From NCBI GenBank assembly GCA_018823835.1, contig JAHJHT010000002.1:1-64000 (forward strand): a DNA stretch of 64,000 bases, written 5' to 3'. The notes beneath the pieces were generated by a model, which saw only the letters and a list, made by a program, of their open reading frames with translations, did not search any database and had not been told where the DNA came from. This stretch comes from Alphaproteobacteria bacterium (GTDB taxonomy: Bacteria > Pseudomonadota > Alphaproteobacteria > Rhizobiales > Rhizobiaceae). Positions 53,350 to 61,255 of this stretch are shown in pieces. Numbering within the stretch: position 1 is the stretch's first letter; every line of letters begins with the position of its first letter. The translations under genes and the position numbers were made by a program.

Positions 53350-54618
53350 TTGACCAAGAGACTCACAGCAACAGTTCTCGGGGCGCTACGGGCCAAAGAT
53401 ACGGCCTACTACGTCCCGGATGACCAGCAGGTAGGGCTGCGTGTCAGGGTTGCTCCCTCTGGTTCGCTCACCTGGAACGTTGCTTTCAGGATCAAGGGGG
53501 GCTCGACCAAGAGCGTCTCCCTCGGACCATGCGACCCTAACGGGCGAAGAGGTTTCGGCTTGGCCGAGGCTCGCGAGAGGGCATCTGAAATTGTGAAGGC
53601 GGCTCGGCAAGGTCGCGACCTGCTCACCGAGGAGCAGGATGCTCGCCTCGCACTTGAGGATCGGCTTTCGGTGGATACGCTCATCGAACGCTACACCAAA
53701 AGTATCAACAGCCCCAATCGCAACGGCGGCGCCTTGCGTACTGCAGGAGAAATAGAGCGCCGCCTGATCCGCGCGCTGAGTTCAAAGCTTAACTCCGTAG
53801 CAGACAATTTAAAGCGTGCTGACATCAGCGTTCTGCTCGATGAGGTTGCGGACAAGTTTCCCCGTGAGGCCGAGAAGCGAAGGCAGTCGATTGGCGCGAT
53901 GTACCGATGGGGCGTTGCGAAAGGTTATGTCTCGACAGATCCAACAGCCGGTTCGGAAAGCTATGGACGAGGGGGGCCGCGCGACAGGGTGCTGTCACCC
54001 GAAGAAATCAGGGCATTCTGGACATGGCTCGATACTGGGGCGCAAAACATGCCACCTGACTGTATTGCAGCCTTGCGGCTCCAGCTGTGTACTGGTGCCC
54101 GTATCGGCGAAGTGGCTGGCATTCATGTGTCTGAGTTGCATCAGGAGGATGAGACGCTGGTTTGGACTTTGCCGGCCTCGCGATCGAAGAACAAGAACCA
54201 GCGTGTTACCCCTCTGGTGGGCAAGGCGCGGGCCATCGTCGAAGGAGTGACCGCTCAACGAAATCGAGGAGCATTGTTCAAGACTGCACAATCTGGTCGT
54301 CCCTTGACGTCAACTGATATCGGCCAGGCGCTCAAAAAGCGACACCTCCCCTGCCCCCACTTCAGCAGCCATGATTTGCGCCGAACAGTCGTCAGCATGA
54401 TGGATGAGTTAGGCATCGCGCTGGACACGATTGCAGCGGTCGTCGGACATCAGCGTGGTTCGCGCGACACACGGACGCTAGTTCGTCACTATGGCCGCGC
54501 CCGACTTGATGAACGGGTCGAGGCAGCGCTAACGGCCTGGGACCAATATCTTGGATCTATCATCTCTGGCAGCATTGAGCCTGCCGGCAACGTACTGAGG
54601 CTGCGAGGGACGCGGTAA
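53350..54618 (+). CDS. int: Tyrosine integrase of the prophage
   Basis: 422 residues from TTG 53350, where the DUF4102-like N-terminal arm domain begins (TKRLTATVLGALRAKDTAYYV). An in-frame ATG at 53209 would add 47 residues covering the repeat region. The SAM-like core-binding domain lies at about 120-230. Catalytic residues are visible: Arg in CTGARIGEVAG, His-x2-Arg in SSHDLRRTV, His in VVGHQRG and Tyr in LVRHYGRARL. It inserts and, with an excisionase, removes the element. P4-type integrases normally use tRNA genes; here the target is a protein gene. Confidence 0.88.
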   Translation: MTKRLTATVLGALRAKDTAYYVPDDQQVGLRVRVAPSGSLTWNVAFRIKGGSTKSVSLGPCDPNGRRGFGLAEARERASEIVKAARQGRDLLTEEQDARLALEDRLSVDTLIERYTKSINSPNRNGGALRTAGEIERRLIRALSSKLNSVADNLKRADISVLLDEVADKFPREAEKRRQSIGAMYRWGVAKGYVSTDPTAGSESYGRGGPRDRVLSPEEIRAFWTWLDTGAQNMPPDCIAALRLQLCTGARIGEVAGIHVSELHQEDETLVWTLPASRSKNKNQRVTPLVGKARAIVEGVTAQRNRGALFKTAQSGRPLTSTDIGQALKKRHLPCPHFSSHDLRRTVVSMMDELGIALDTIAAVVGHQRGSRDTRTLVRHYGRARLDERVEAALTAWDQYLGSIISGSIEPAGNVLRLRGTR

Positions 54619-54709
54619 ATGAACCCGCAGGGATAGGCCGGCCAGCCGATAGGCCGGGCAGCACCTCCCGGTTTCCCTGCGGTCCTAAGGTGCAGCGCAA
54701 GGTGCAGCG

Positions 54710-55246
54710 ATGACGACACACATACCTCCTCGTTGGGCTCAGGGTTTACACAAAGCATCGGAGCCAGCGCCGACCCAGAACAACGGCAAAAGTGTCCTCT
54801 TCGGCTCGATCAGTGCGCCTGATGCATTCGAGGACAACCTCATCGCGTTCGCCAAAGAACGGAAGATGGAAGGTGCGAATTGGCGCGCTGAGGCCCTGGA
54901 AGCTGCTGCGCGGGAGCACTTAACGGAGAGAGCCACAAAAGGACGCGGTAGGCCAAAGCAGATAAGAAACATGCTGGTTAGCTGTCGCGAACCTGAACTC
55001 CTAGCGGCGACATCGTCGCTCAAGGAGCGGATATCTAAAGCGACGGGTAGACCTGCATCAAGCATTTCTGACAGGTCTGTTTTGCGGTTAATGCATTCTC
55101 TTCAAGAGGAACTCGCAGGCCGACTTGATGACCCGGAAAGCGCACTTTCTCATGCGAACCTGCGTGTTTCTCAGAACCGGCTATCAAAAGATCGAACCCG
55201 TACGAACCGACCAGCCCCAGTTGGACGCAGGAAACGTCACAAATAA
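54710..55246 (+). CDS. Phage hypothetical protein
   Basis: 178 residues, soluble and basic at the C-terminus (NRPAPVGRRKRHK). The central part (NWRAEALEAAAREHLTERA, then GRGRPKQIRN with an AT-hook-like RGRP) suggests a DNA-binding role. I recognise no family. It lies about 90 bases after int, in the usual place of lysogeny regulators. Confidence 0.6.
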   Translation: MTTHIPPRWAQGLHKASEPAPTQNNGKSVLFGSISAPDAFEDNLIAFAKERKMEGANWRAEALEAAAREHLTERATKGRGRPKQIRNMLVSCREPELLAATSSLKERISKATGRPASSISDRSVLRLMHSLQEELAGRLDDPESALSHANLRVSQNRLSKDRTRTNRPAPVGRRKRHK

Positions 55247-55335
55247 ATAGCTCGAATTGTTTGTGATATTTCGCCGTCCCGCCCCCATCCATCGTCGTCC
55301 GTGCAAACAAGCACTCACACGGATGGATTACATTC

Positions 55336-55512
55336 ATGACCAAGATATCAGTGACTATTCCCGAAGCGGTCGAAATGACCGGCATCGGCCGCAGCTCCAT
55401 TTACAAAATGTTCTCAGAAAACAGGCTGACCGCTCGTAAGAACGGCAAGCGCACCCTCATTCTCGTTGAAGAACTTGAGCGCGTCATCAAGTCGCTTCCA
55501 ACGGCGACTTGA
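55336..55512 (+). CDS. Excisionase-like helix-turn-helix protein
   Basis: 58 residues from ATG 55336. The sequence SVTIPEAVEMTGIGRSSIYK, followed by a small wing (RLTARKNGKRTLI) and VEELERVIKSL, is the MerR/Xis-type HTH_17 pattern. Such proteins act as excisionases or small regulators (AlpA-like). It is separated from int by one unknown gene. The gene is short and lacks a striking ribosome-binding site, but the fold pattern is clear. Confidence 0.75.
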   Translation: MTKISVTIPEAVEMTGIGRSSIYKMFSENRLTARKNGKRTLILVEELERVIKSLPTAT

Positions 55513-55523
55513 GGTGGCGATAG

Positions 55524-55730
55524 ATGAACCCGGATATCAAAACCGCCCCCACGAGTGGCATCGTGGAAGCGGCAGTAGTTTCGAAAGCTGTAAGAGCTTC
55601 AAACTACCAAATCCGCCCAGAATATTCAACCATCAATTATGCCGTCGCCAAGGTAGCGACGCGTTTCAGCCTGCGCATTGAGACTGCCCGTCTGATCTGC
55701 ACACTGAGCGGGATTGGGGGAAGGCGATGA
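55524..55730 (+). CDS. Phage small hypothetical protein
   Basis: 68 residues (MNPDIKTAPTSGIVEA...), starting 11 bases after the HTH gene, which ends in TGAGGTGG and so supplies a ribosome-binding site. The second half (AVAKVATRFSLRIETARLICTLSG) could form a helix-turn-helix but is not diagnostic. Its stop overlaps the next start as ATGA. Confidence 0.6.
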   Translation: MNPDIKTAPTSGIVEAAVVSKAVRASNYQIRPEYSTINYAVAKVATRFSLRIETARLICTLSGIGGRR

Positions 55731-55999
55731 GCGATCTGGCAACCCCAAGCTCGCAGTTCGAGCGCCAGGCACGCTGGCGGGAAAAGAATCCGCTGAAACG
55801 GTGGGCGCACATTGCCACGGCCTCGGCTTTGCGGCGCGGTCTGATCGAACGCGGTCCCTGTGAGGTCTGCGGCGCCGACAATACCGACGCACATCACGAT
55901 GATTACGCGCGTCCGATGGCTGTTCGATGGCTGTGTCGCGCCCATCACAAGGCTGAACATGCCCGCCTCAAATGCGAGCAGAATGGCGGCGAGCAATGA
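55727..55999 (+). CDS. Phage small zinc-binding protein (HNH-like)
   Basis: 90 residues. CEVCG, then DAHHDDYARP and WLCRAHHKAEH form a Cys4/His-rich zinc site similar to the zinc-binding part of HNH proteins; the catalytic histidine pattern is uncertain. Relatives are common in phage early regions. Overlaps both neighbours by ATGA. Confidence 0.7.
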   Translation: MSDLATPSSQFERQARWREKNPLKRWAHIATASALRRGLIERGPCEVCGADNTDAHHDDYARPMAVRWLCRAHHKAEHARLKCEQNGGEQ

Positions 56000-56466
56000 G
56001 CGGGCGGCGCTTCACGATGGTTTCCCGGCAGATCTGGCGGTCAGGGCGTTTCCTGGCCGTCAGTGCCGAGGCCAAGGTGCTCCATTTCTTCTACATGACC
56101 TGCGAGCACCAGAACTTCGCGGGCACCTACCGCCTGCCGGACGGTTACGCGGTTGAAGATCTGGGCTGGCCGCTCGACGCCTATCGCGCAGCCCGTCGGG
56201 AGCTTGTCGTAGCTGACCTGATCGCCTTCGACACCGCTACCAGCGAGTTATTCGTTCGTCGATGGTTCCAGCACTGCCGGCCAAAGGGCAGCAAGCAGGA
56301 AGAAGGCACTCGCCGTCTAATTGAGGCCATCGACTCCGACATCATCCGGGAGATGGTGGAGGCAGAATACATGGCTGGCGAGCCAGAAAAGCCGGCGGCA
56401 GAAGTTCATCCCTTCGACACGTCGAGCAAGCTCTTGCAGACCCGGATCATGGGTGGGAGGGGCTGA
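55996..56466 (+). CDS. Phage replication-type protein (DnaD/replisome-organizer-like N-terminal domain)
   Basis: 156 residues from ATG 55996 (ATGA overlap). SRQIWRSGRFLAVSAEAKVL, then LGWPLDAYRAARRELVVADL and VRRWFQHCRPKGSKQ resemble the winged-helix start of phage replication organizers, which recruit the host helicase. The C-terminal region is short and acidic. The functional call is tentative. Confidence 0.6.
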   Translation: MSGRRFTMVSRQIWRSGRFLAVSAEAKVLHFFYMTCEHQNFAGTYRLPDGYAVEDLGWPLDAYRAARRELVVADLIAFDTATSELFVRRWFQHCRPKGSKQEEGTRRLIEAIDSDIIREMVEAEYMAGEPEKPAAEVHPFDTSSKLLQTRIMGGRG

Positions 56467-56468
56467 CG

Positions 56469-56750
56469 ATGGCGGCAGATCCATACCCCATCAATACCCT
56501 ATCGGATCGGTATCGATATAAGGAGATAGAGATAGAGATCGGAGAGGGAGAAGGAAAAGCGAGAGGGAAATCTAGATCGAAAGGAGAAAAAGAAGAAGAA
56601 GAAGACTTTAGAGCGTCGCTTTCGCAACTCGCCGATGCCGTCGCGGCGGAAACGTCGCATAGGCTTTGGAGGAAGGGGGAGATCGACATCAACGTCAGCT
56701 CCATCTGGACGAGCGTTCTCGACTCGCCTCTCGATGAGGTGCCGTCGTGA
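56469..56750 (+). CDS. Phage hypothetical protein with charged low-complexity segment
   Basis: 93 residues. Residues 15-48 are almost only Glu, Ile, Gly, Lys and Arg (for example EIEIEIGEGEGKARGK), encoded by a pure purine-rich tract. The C-terminal half (SQLADAVAAETSHRLWRKG) is ordinary. No family recognised. It starts two bases after the replication-type gene. Confidence 0.55.
   Translation: MAADPYPINTLSDRYRYKEIEIEIGEGEGKARGKSRSKGEKEEEEDFRASLSQLADAVAAETSHRLWRKGEIDINVSSIWTSVLDSPLDEVPS
56519..56610 (+). repeat. Purine-rich low-complexity tract
   Basis: About 90 bases of nearly unbroken A/G on the plus strand, with GAGATA, GGAGAGGG and (AGA)n runs. It lies inside a small phage gene next to the replication-type gene. 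Confidence 0.7.
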
Positions 56751-56908
56751 GCGGCCTCAACTGGGAAAAGGCAAACCGACTTCGGAAGCGCCGTCTATCT
56801 GTCGTCGACGAGAAGGAACGGCTGGATCTAGATGCTGCCGCGCGGTGGCTCTCTCAGAAGGCCAGGCAGGAGGTTGGTGCGGCTAAACGCAAAAGGGCGC
56901 GTCGATGA
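56747..56908 (+). CDS. Phage small basic protein
   Basis: 53 residues from GTG 56747, overlapping the previous stop as GTGA. Highly basic (NRLRKRRLSVVDEKERL; AKRKRARR at the end), helical, possibly DNA-binding. No family recognised. Confidence 0.5.
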   Translation: MSGLNWEKANRLRKRRLSVVDEKERLDLDAAARWLSQKARQEVGAAKRKRARR

Positions 56909-56976
56909 TCTACGCCGCCCTCATCGCTTCGATCGCAATTCTGATCCTCACCATCATAGGAGCGCTGCCGTGCTGA
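56905..56976 (+). CDS. 23-residue single-span membrane peptide
   Basis: ATG 56905 overlaps the previous stop as ATGA and opens a peptide that is one hydrophobic helix (YAALIASIAILILTIIGALPC). It ends inside the start region of the next gene. Small membrane peptides of this kind occur in phages, but translation is unproven. Confidence 0.4.
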   Translation: MIYAALIASIAILILTIIGALPC

Positions 56977-57179
56977 ACCAGCCTCAGAAGCCACTCACAC
57001 TTCAACAGGCCGCAGGTATTGCTGGCGTCTCACCGGATACCATTGCCCGCTGGTGCAAGCGGTACGGCATCGGCAAGCAGCTTCACCCCAAAGCTCCTTG
57101 GAGGGTCGATCCAGTAGGGCTTGCCATCGTTGCGTCTGGCGATGGAGAGGCACTGGCGGAATATCAGCGTGGCAATTGA
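56970..57179 (+). CDS. Phage helix-turn-helix protein
   Basis: 69 residues from GTG 56970 with TAGGAGC seven bases ahead; upstream in-frame extensions overlap other genes. The sequence LTLQQAAGIAGVSPDTIARWCKRYGI is a clear MerR/Xis-like HTH followed by a wing (KAPWRVDPVGLAIV). Likely a DNA-binding regulator or second excisionase-type factor. Confidence 0.65.
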   Translation: MLNQPQKPLTLQQAAGIAGVSPDTIARWCKRYGIGKQLHPKAPWRVDPVGLAIVASGDGEALAEYQRGN

Positions 57180-57312
57180 TGACGCGGATCGATCCGAACG
57201 AAGGGGTTCACCCATTTGACATTCGGGCACTGAACCATCATCTTGTGATCAAATGGATTGGGGTTCGTTCCCGGTCGGCGTCTGGCCTCGGTTTACCGGG
57301 GCCTTTCGCTTT

Positions 57313-58083
57313 TCAGGGGAACACTTTCAGACCGTACCACGAACTTTGCCCGCTCGGACCCTTCCATATCTTCGGCTCAATAATATCGAACGCACGGTTC
57401 GGCTGATGCCCGCGAAGGATTCGCAGACCGATCGGTCGGGCGATCAGATCGGCCAGCTGTAGGCCGCAAGAGTTCGCCAGCTTCGAGACGAAATGGATAT
57501 CGAAGCAGGGCATTTGGCTGCCGTGCTTTTGCAGGTAGTGATCCCCCGCTATGATGCGCCGAAACTCCAGTTCTAGTTCTCGATCTTCCTTGCCACGGCC
57601 TGGCTTTTCCCTCGGGCTGCGTGACTCACAAATCACGTGGCAGGACGCTTCGCCCTCGTCCTGTGATTGCAGGAACTCAAAGGTCTTTTCGAGGCAGAAC
57701 AGCAGAGCGAGCTGGTACGGGTTTTCCGGGCTGGAATACCTGCGGGTCAGGTGCTCTTTCCGGATTATCCCAGCAACGACTGTCATTGAGGTCGCCTCGA
57801 GCACGCCTGACAGATCGTCCATAAAGCGGTCTCGAATGCGATCATACTGGAGGAATGAGAAGGGGAAGCGCCGCTTTACGATGTCGCTCTCATGCAGCAC
57901 ATGGCTGTCGTGGCCGAACCATCGGAACTTGAAATCTTGCAGTATCGGAACGGCAGTGCGGGTGTAATCCTCCTTGCGAAAGATACAAAACGCCAACGAA
58001 AAAATCGGATAGTTCTCGTCGATCGATGTCAGGCTGTGATCACCGCTCTCGTCAACATAGACGATGTAATCGCTGAAGCTCAT
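57313..58083 (-). CDS. DUF3800 domain protein, antisense to the phage genes
   Basis: 256 residues from ATG 58083. The DUF3800 signature is present: IVYVDESGDHSL at the N-terminus, LHESDIVKRR, ICESRSPREKPGRGKEDREL and the C-terminal SCGLQLADLIARPIGLR. The acidic residues are arranged as in RNase H-like nucleases. It is encoded against the direction of all surrounding phage genes with its own divergent promoter space, typical of a moron. Function unknown; defence or toxin roles have been proposed for relatives. Confidence 0.8.
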   Translation of the reverse strand: MSFSDYIVYVDESGDHSLTSIDENYPIFSLAFCIFRKEDYTRTAVPILQDFKFRWFGHDSHVLHESDIVKRRFPFSFLQYDRIRDRFMDDLSGVLEATSMTVVAGIIRKEHLTRRYSSPENPYQLALLFCLEKTFEFLQSQDEGEASCHVICESRSPREKPGRGKEDRELELEFRRIIAGDHYLQKHGSQMPCFDIHFVSKLANSCGLQLADLIARPIGLRILRGHQPNRAFDIIEPKIWKGPSGQSSWYGLKVFP

Positions 58084-58198
58084 AATTGCGAATCTGCCAA
58101 TACCACCTGCGGATGATAGCCTACATTGCCGATGATGCGGAACGCCAGCGGCAGCACAAGCTGTTAGATTCTTCGGAGTCAATCTGGAGACCTTCACC

Positions 58199-58354
58199 AT
58201 GCGCCTCAGCGCAGCGATGATCGACAACATCCGCCTTCGCGTATCGCCCGAGGAGAAGCGCTCGCTTCGTGCGGCTGCCTCGCGTCGTGGCCTCACCCTT
58301 TCCGAATATGTTCGAGAAGCCGCCACAGCAGCGGCTCGCGGTCTGGCAGCCTGA
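58199..58354 (+). CDS. Small ribbon-helix-helix-like protein
   Basis: 51 residues from ATG 58199 with TGGAG ahead. NIRLRVSPEEKRSLRAAASR then LTLSEYVREAA has the beta-strand, helix, helix rhythm of Arc/DUF1778 proteins. Such proteins serve as repressors or antitoxins. It is divergent from the DUF3800 gene across about 115 bases. Confidence 0.65.
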   Translation: MRLSAAMIDNIRLRVSPEEKRSLRAAASRRGLTLSEYVREAATAAARGLAA

Positions 58355-58357
58355 TCG

Positions 58358-58549
58358 ATGCAGTACGCTCCTCAAACCCTCATGGGACTTTGGTCCCTCC
58401 ACAAGGCCGTCTGCCGCTCAATAAGTGACATCGTGTCGGATGCTCGGGCTGGGAAATTGCCAGGTGTCGCAGAAGGTGAAAGGGGGCGCGGGTTGCGATT
58501 GGCGGACGAGGCCGCCGCCCTCGCTACGGTGTCGCAGGGGGTAGGGTGA
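58358..58549 (+). CDS. Phage small hypothetical protein
   Basis: 63 residues, starting three bases after the ribbon-helix-helix gene. LMGLWSLHKAVCRSISDI may be a helix; no family recognised. Its stop overlaps the next start (TGATG). Confidence 0.5.
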   Translation: MQYAPQTLMGLWSLHKAVCRSISDIVSDARAGKLPGVAEGERGRGLRLADEAAALATVSQGVG

Positions 58550-58809
58550 TGGACTTCGACGTGTCGGAAGATCAGATGGTCGAAATCATGGACCAGCTTG
58601 GAGCAGGAGAAGCCCTGCGCGGAATGTTTGCACGAGCCCAGAAGGCTGGGGCGCCCTTGCCGATCGCTGAACTACCGTCTTTTTTGGCTTGCCTATCAAT
58701 AGGAATAGCCGACTTCGCCGAAGAACTCGGTGCCACGGTCGCTGAGGCGCAGACGCTCGGCGAAGTCGCCAGTGCTCGTGCAGAGCGCGATTTCTGGGGG
58801 CTTGCATGA
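58549..58809 (+). CDS. Phage small hypothetical protein
   Basis: 86 residues from ATG 58549 with GGGGGTAGGG ahead. Acidic, helical, soluble (FAEELGATVAEAQTLGEVASARAERDF). No family recognised. Its stop overlaps the collar gene start as ATGA. Confidence 0.55.
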   Translation: MDFDVSEDQMVEIMDQLGAGEALRGMFARAQKAGAPLPIAELPSFLACLSIGIADFAEELGATVAEAQTLGEVASARAERDFWGLA

Positions 58810-59819
58810 GTAGCATCTACGATTGGTCCCTGACCTCAGCGGAAAACTCGAATGCCGATACGGGGCTGACATGGGCAGAAGGTCAGAACCCCAACACGGT
58901 CAATGCGTCTGCTCGCGTCATGATGCAGCGAGAAGCGGAATTGCTGACAGATGTCGGGGGCAGCATCACTGCATCCGGTTCTGCTAATGCATTACTCGTT
59001 TCAGCGCATAGCGCTTTCACCACATATGCAAGTGGCAGGCTGGTCTGTTTTAAAGCCGCGTCTAGCAACACCGGCCCCGCGACGCTGAACGTCAATTCGA
59101 TTGGGGCCAAGTCAATCCGAAAGATGACGATTGACGGCGAAAGTGCCCTCGCCGCCGGCGATATTCAAGCGGGAGGTCTCTATGAGGTCCGGTATGCTTC
59201 CTCGTTGAATTCTGGCGCAGGCGGATGGTTCTTGGCTAGCCCATCTGTTCAGGGCATACCTCCCGGGACGGGCGCGGATTTCTGGGGGACGACCGCTCCA
59301 ACTGGCTGGCTGTTCTGCTACGGTCAGGCGATTTCCCGCACGACCTATGCGGCGCTGTTCGCGGCGATTGGCACGGCGCACGGCGTCGGTGACGGATCGA
59401 CCACGTTCAACCTGCCCGACAAGCGCGGTCGCGCATCTGCCGGCAAGGACGATATGGGTGGATCTTCCGCCAACCGCCTGACGTCTCCCATTGACGGTGA
59501 CACGCTTGGCGCTGCGGGTGGTGCTGAAAGCCACACGCTTTCGCTGTCGGAAAGCCCGGCACACACCCATACGGTCACTGCCACGGGAACGTCTGGTGCG
59601 GGCGGTGCGCATACTCATAACTTCAGATTGTCGGGAGGTTCGGGTGGTTCGACTACAGCTCGCGACGGTGGTTCTGGAGGGTTTACGGGCCAGATGGATA
59701 CCGCGTCCGATCATACGCACTCACTATCCGTATCGGGCACGACCGACTCTAAGGGTGGCGGCACCGCCCACAACAACATGCAGCCGACAATCGTCTGCAA
59801 CTACATCATCAAGGTGTAG
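58806..59819 (+). CDS. Phage tail collar-domain protein
   Basis: 337 residues. The tail-collar domain is plain: GTGADFWGTTAPTGWLFCYG, then LFAAIGTAHGVGDGSTTFNLPDKRGRASAG (parts) and HTHTV. Ala/Gly/Ser/His-rich repeats with paired HTH motifs follow, typical of fibre tips, and the C-terminus NNMQPTIVCNYIIKV is the family ending. Likely a tail-fibre or receptor-contact protein. Confidence 0.85.
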   Translation: MSSIYDWSLTSAENSNADTGLTWAEGQNPNTVNASARVMMQREAELLTDVGGSITASGSANALLVSAHSAFTTYASGRLVCFKAASSNTGPATLNVNSIGAKSIRKMTIDGESALAAGDIQAGGLYEVRYASSLNSGAGGWFLASPSVQGIPPGTGADFWGTTAPTGWLFCYGQAISRTTYAALFAAIGTAHGVGDGSTTFNLPDKRGRASAGKDDMGGSSANRLTSPIDGDTLGAAGGAESHTLSLSESPAHTHTVTATGTSGAGGAHTHNFRLSGGSGGSTTARDGGSGGFTGQMDTASDHTHSLSVSGTTDSKGGGTAHNNMQPTIVCNYIIKV

Positions 59820-59845
59820 CGGCCAGACATGGTAGGAAAACGAGT

Positions 59846-61255
59846 ATGGCCTTCGATATAATGCAGTTGGTTCGGCAAATCCCGAACAGGCTCACCCAGC
59901 AACAGAGCCAGCAGGGCATGCCGAACATGCTTACCGGGCAGTCGGCGATGAATCTTCCTGTAGTGGCTAGCATGCCAATGTCACAGCTATCTCAGGTTGG
60001 TCAGTGGGCAAGTCCTCACGCCGGTTCCCGTCCCCTAGACCTCACGAAGCCGGACCCCCGAAGCAATATTTCGCTTTCAGCTGTTGGCAGCGTTGATTCC
60101 GCACGTAACGGCGGGTTCATGGACAAGGTGCGTGGCTTCACGCAGTCCCCCATCGGCCAGAACCTCCAGAACGCCATGCTCGGCTGGGCTCAGGGCGGCA
60201 CCATGCAGGACAGCATCGGCAAGGGCGCGCAGATGATCGCGCTTGGCCGTAGGCAGCGTGATGGCAAAGAGAACCAGACGGCGAACGCCCAATGGCTAAT
60301 GCAGAACGGCTACGACGAACGCGCAGCCGCAGCTATCGCAAGCGATCCTCAAAGCCTCACGGCTGCTATCAAGGCTGTCTATGAATCCCAGCAGCCGAAA
60401 TATGGTTTCTCAACGGTCGACGGCGACATCATCCGTTACGACGAGCGCGGCAAAGAACCCTCGCAGACAATCTATGACGGTCCCGATGCAGCACCGATGT
60501 CGGCTGCCGAACGCGCCCGTTGGGGAATCCCAGCCGATGACAAACGTGCCTATTTCATGGATGGCGGAAAACCGCAGGCGGTCGGTGGCAGTGGCGGCGT
60601 AAGCGTCAATGTCGGAACGGAAAAGGGATACGACAAGACGCTTGGCGAAGGCTACGGCAAGCGGTTCATTGAATTGCAGGACGGCGCACAGGCCGCACAA
60701 CGAGCAATCAATGCCCTGGACATCATGGATCAAGCAATGTCCGATCCGGGTTTTTACTCGGGAGCAGGTGGCGGCTCAGTCGCCAATTTGAAACGCTATG
60801 GTGCGGCCCTCGGGCTGTCGGGTGCTGAGGGCATCGATTCCATGGAGACGTTCAATGCGATGGCCAAACAGGCCGCGCTGGACACAATGGGCGGCTCTCT
60901 CGGCACAGGCTTTTCGAATGCCGACCGTGACTTTGTGCTGGATCAGGTTCCCGGCCTACAGACGACGCCGGAAGGCAACAAGAGGCTTATCGAGGTCCAG
61001 CGCATCCTGAACAAGCGAAAACAGGATATCGCGGGGCTATCTCGCGAATATGCCGCTCAGAACGATGGCAGGATCGACGCCGGCTTTGACGATTATCTGG
61101 CGAAATGGGCCGAGGCCAATCCGCTGTTCCCGGCTCGACCGCAGGGCTCAGGGGCAACGCGCGGCGCTGGTGAAGGTGGTCGTCAAAGGGCACGGAATCC
61201 ACAGACCGGCGAGACGGTCGAATGGGACGGCAACCAATGGAGGCCGGTGCGATGA
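59846..61255 (+). CDS. Phage virion protein, candidate injected/internal protein
   Basis: 469 residues, Gln/Met/Gly-rich at the start (RLTQQQSQQGMPN), then mostly helical with no catalytic motif seen. Its position after the collar gene, and ATGA overlap with another large Gly/Ala-rich virion-like protein, suggests internal or injected virion proteins as in podovirus-like phages. The family is not recognised with certainty. The C-terminus (RNPQTGETVEWDGNQWRPVR) is a short motif often seen in phage structural proteins. Confidence 0.6.
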   Translation: MAFDIMQLVRQIPNRLTQQQSQQGMPNMLTGQSAMNLPVVASMPMSQLSQVGQWASPHAGSRPLDLTKPDPRSNISLSAVGSVDSARNGGFMDKVRGFTQSPIGQNLQNAMLGWAQGGTMQDSIGKGAQMIALGRRQRDGKENQTANAQWLMQNGYDERAAAAIASDPQSLTAAIKAVYESQQPKYGFSTVDGDIIRYDERGKEPSQTIYDGPDAAPMSAAERARWGIPADDKRAYFMDGGKPQAVGGSGGVSVNVGTEKGYDKTLGEGYGKRFIELQDGAQAAQRAINALDIMDQAMSDPGFYSGAGGGSVANLKRYGAALGLSGAEGIDSMETFNAMAKQAALDTMGGSLGTGFSNADRDFVLDQVPGLQTTPEGNKRLIEVQRILNKRKQDIAGLSREYAAQNDGRIDAGFDDYLAKWAEANPLFPARPQGSGATRGAGEGGRQRARNPQTGETVEWDGNQWRPVR

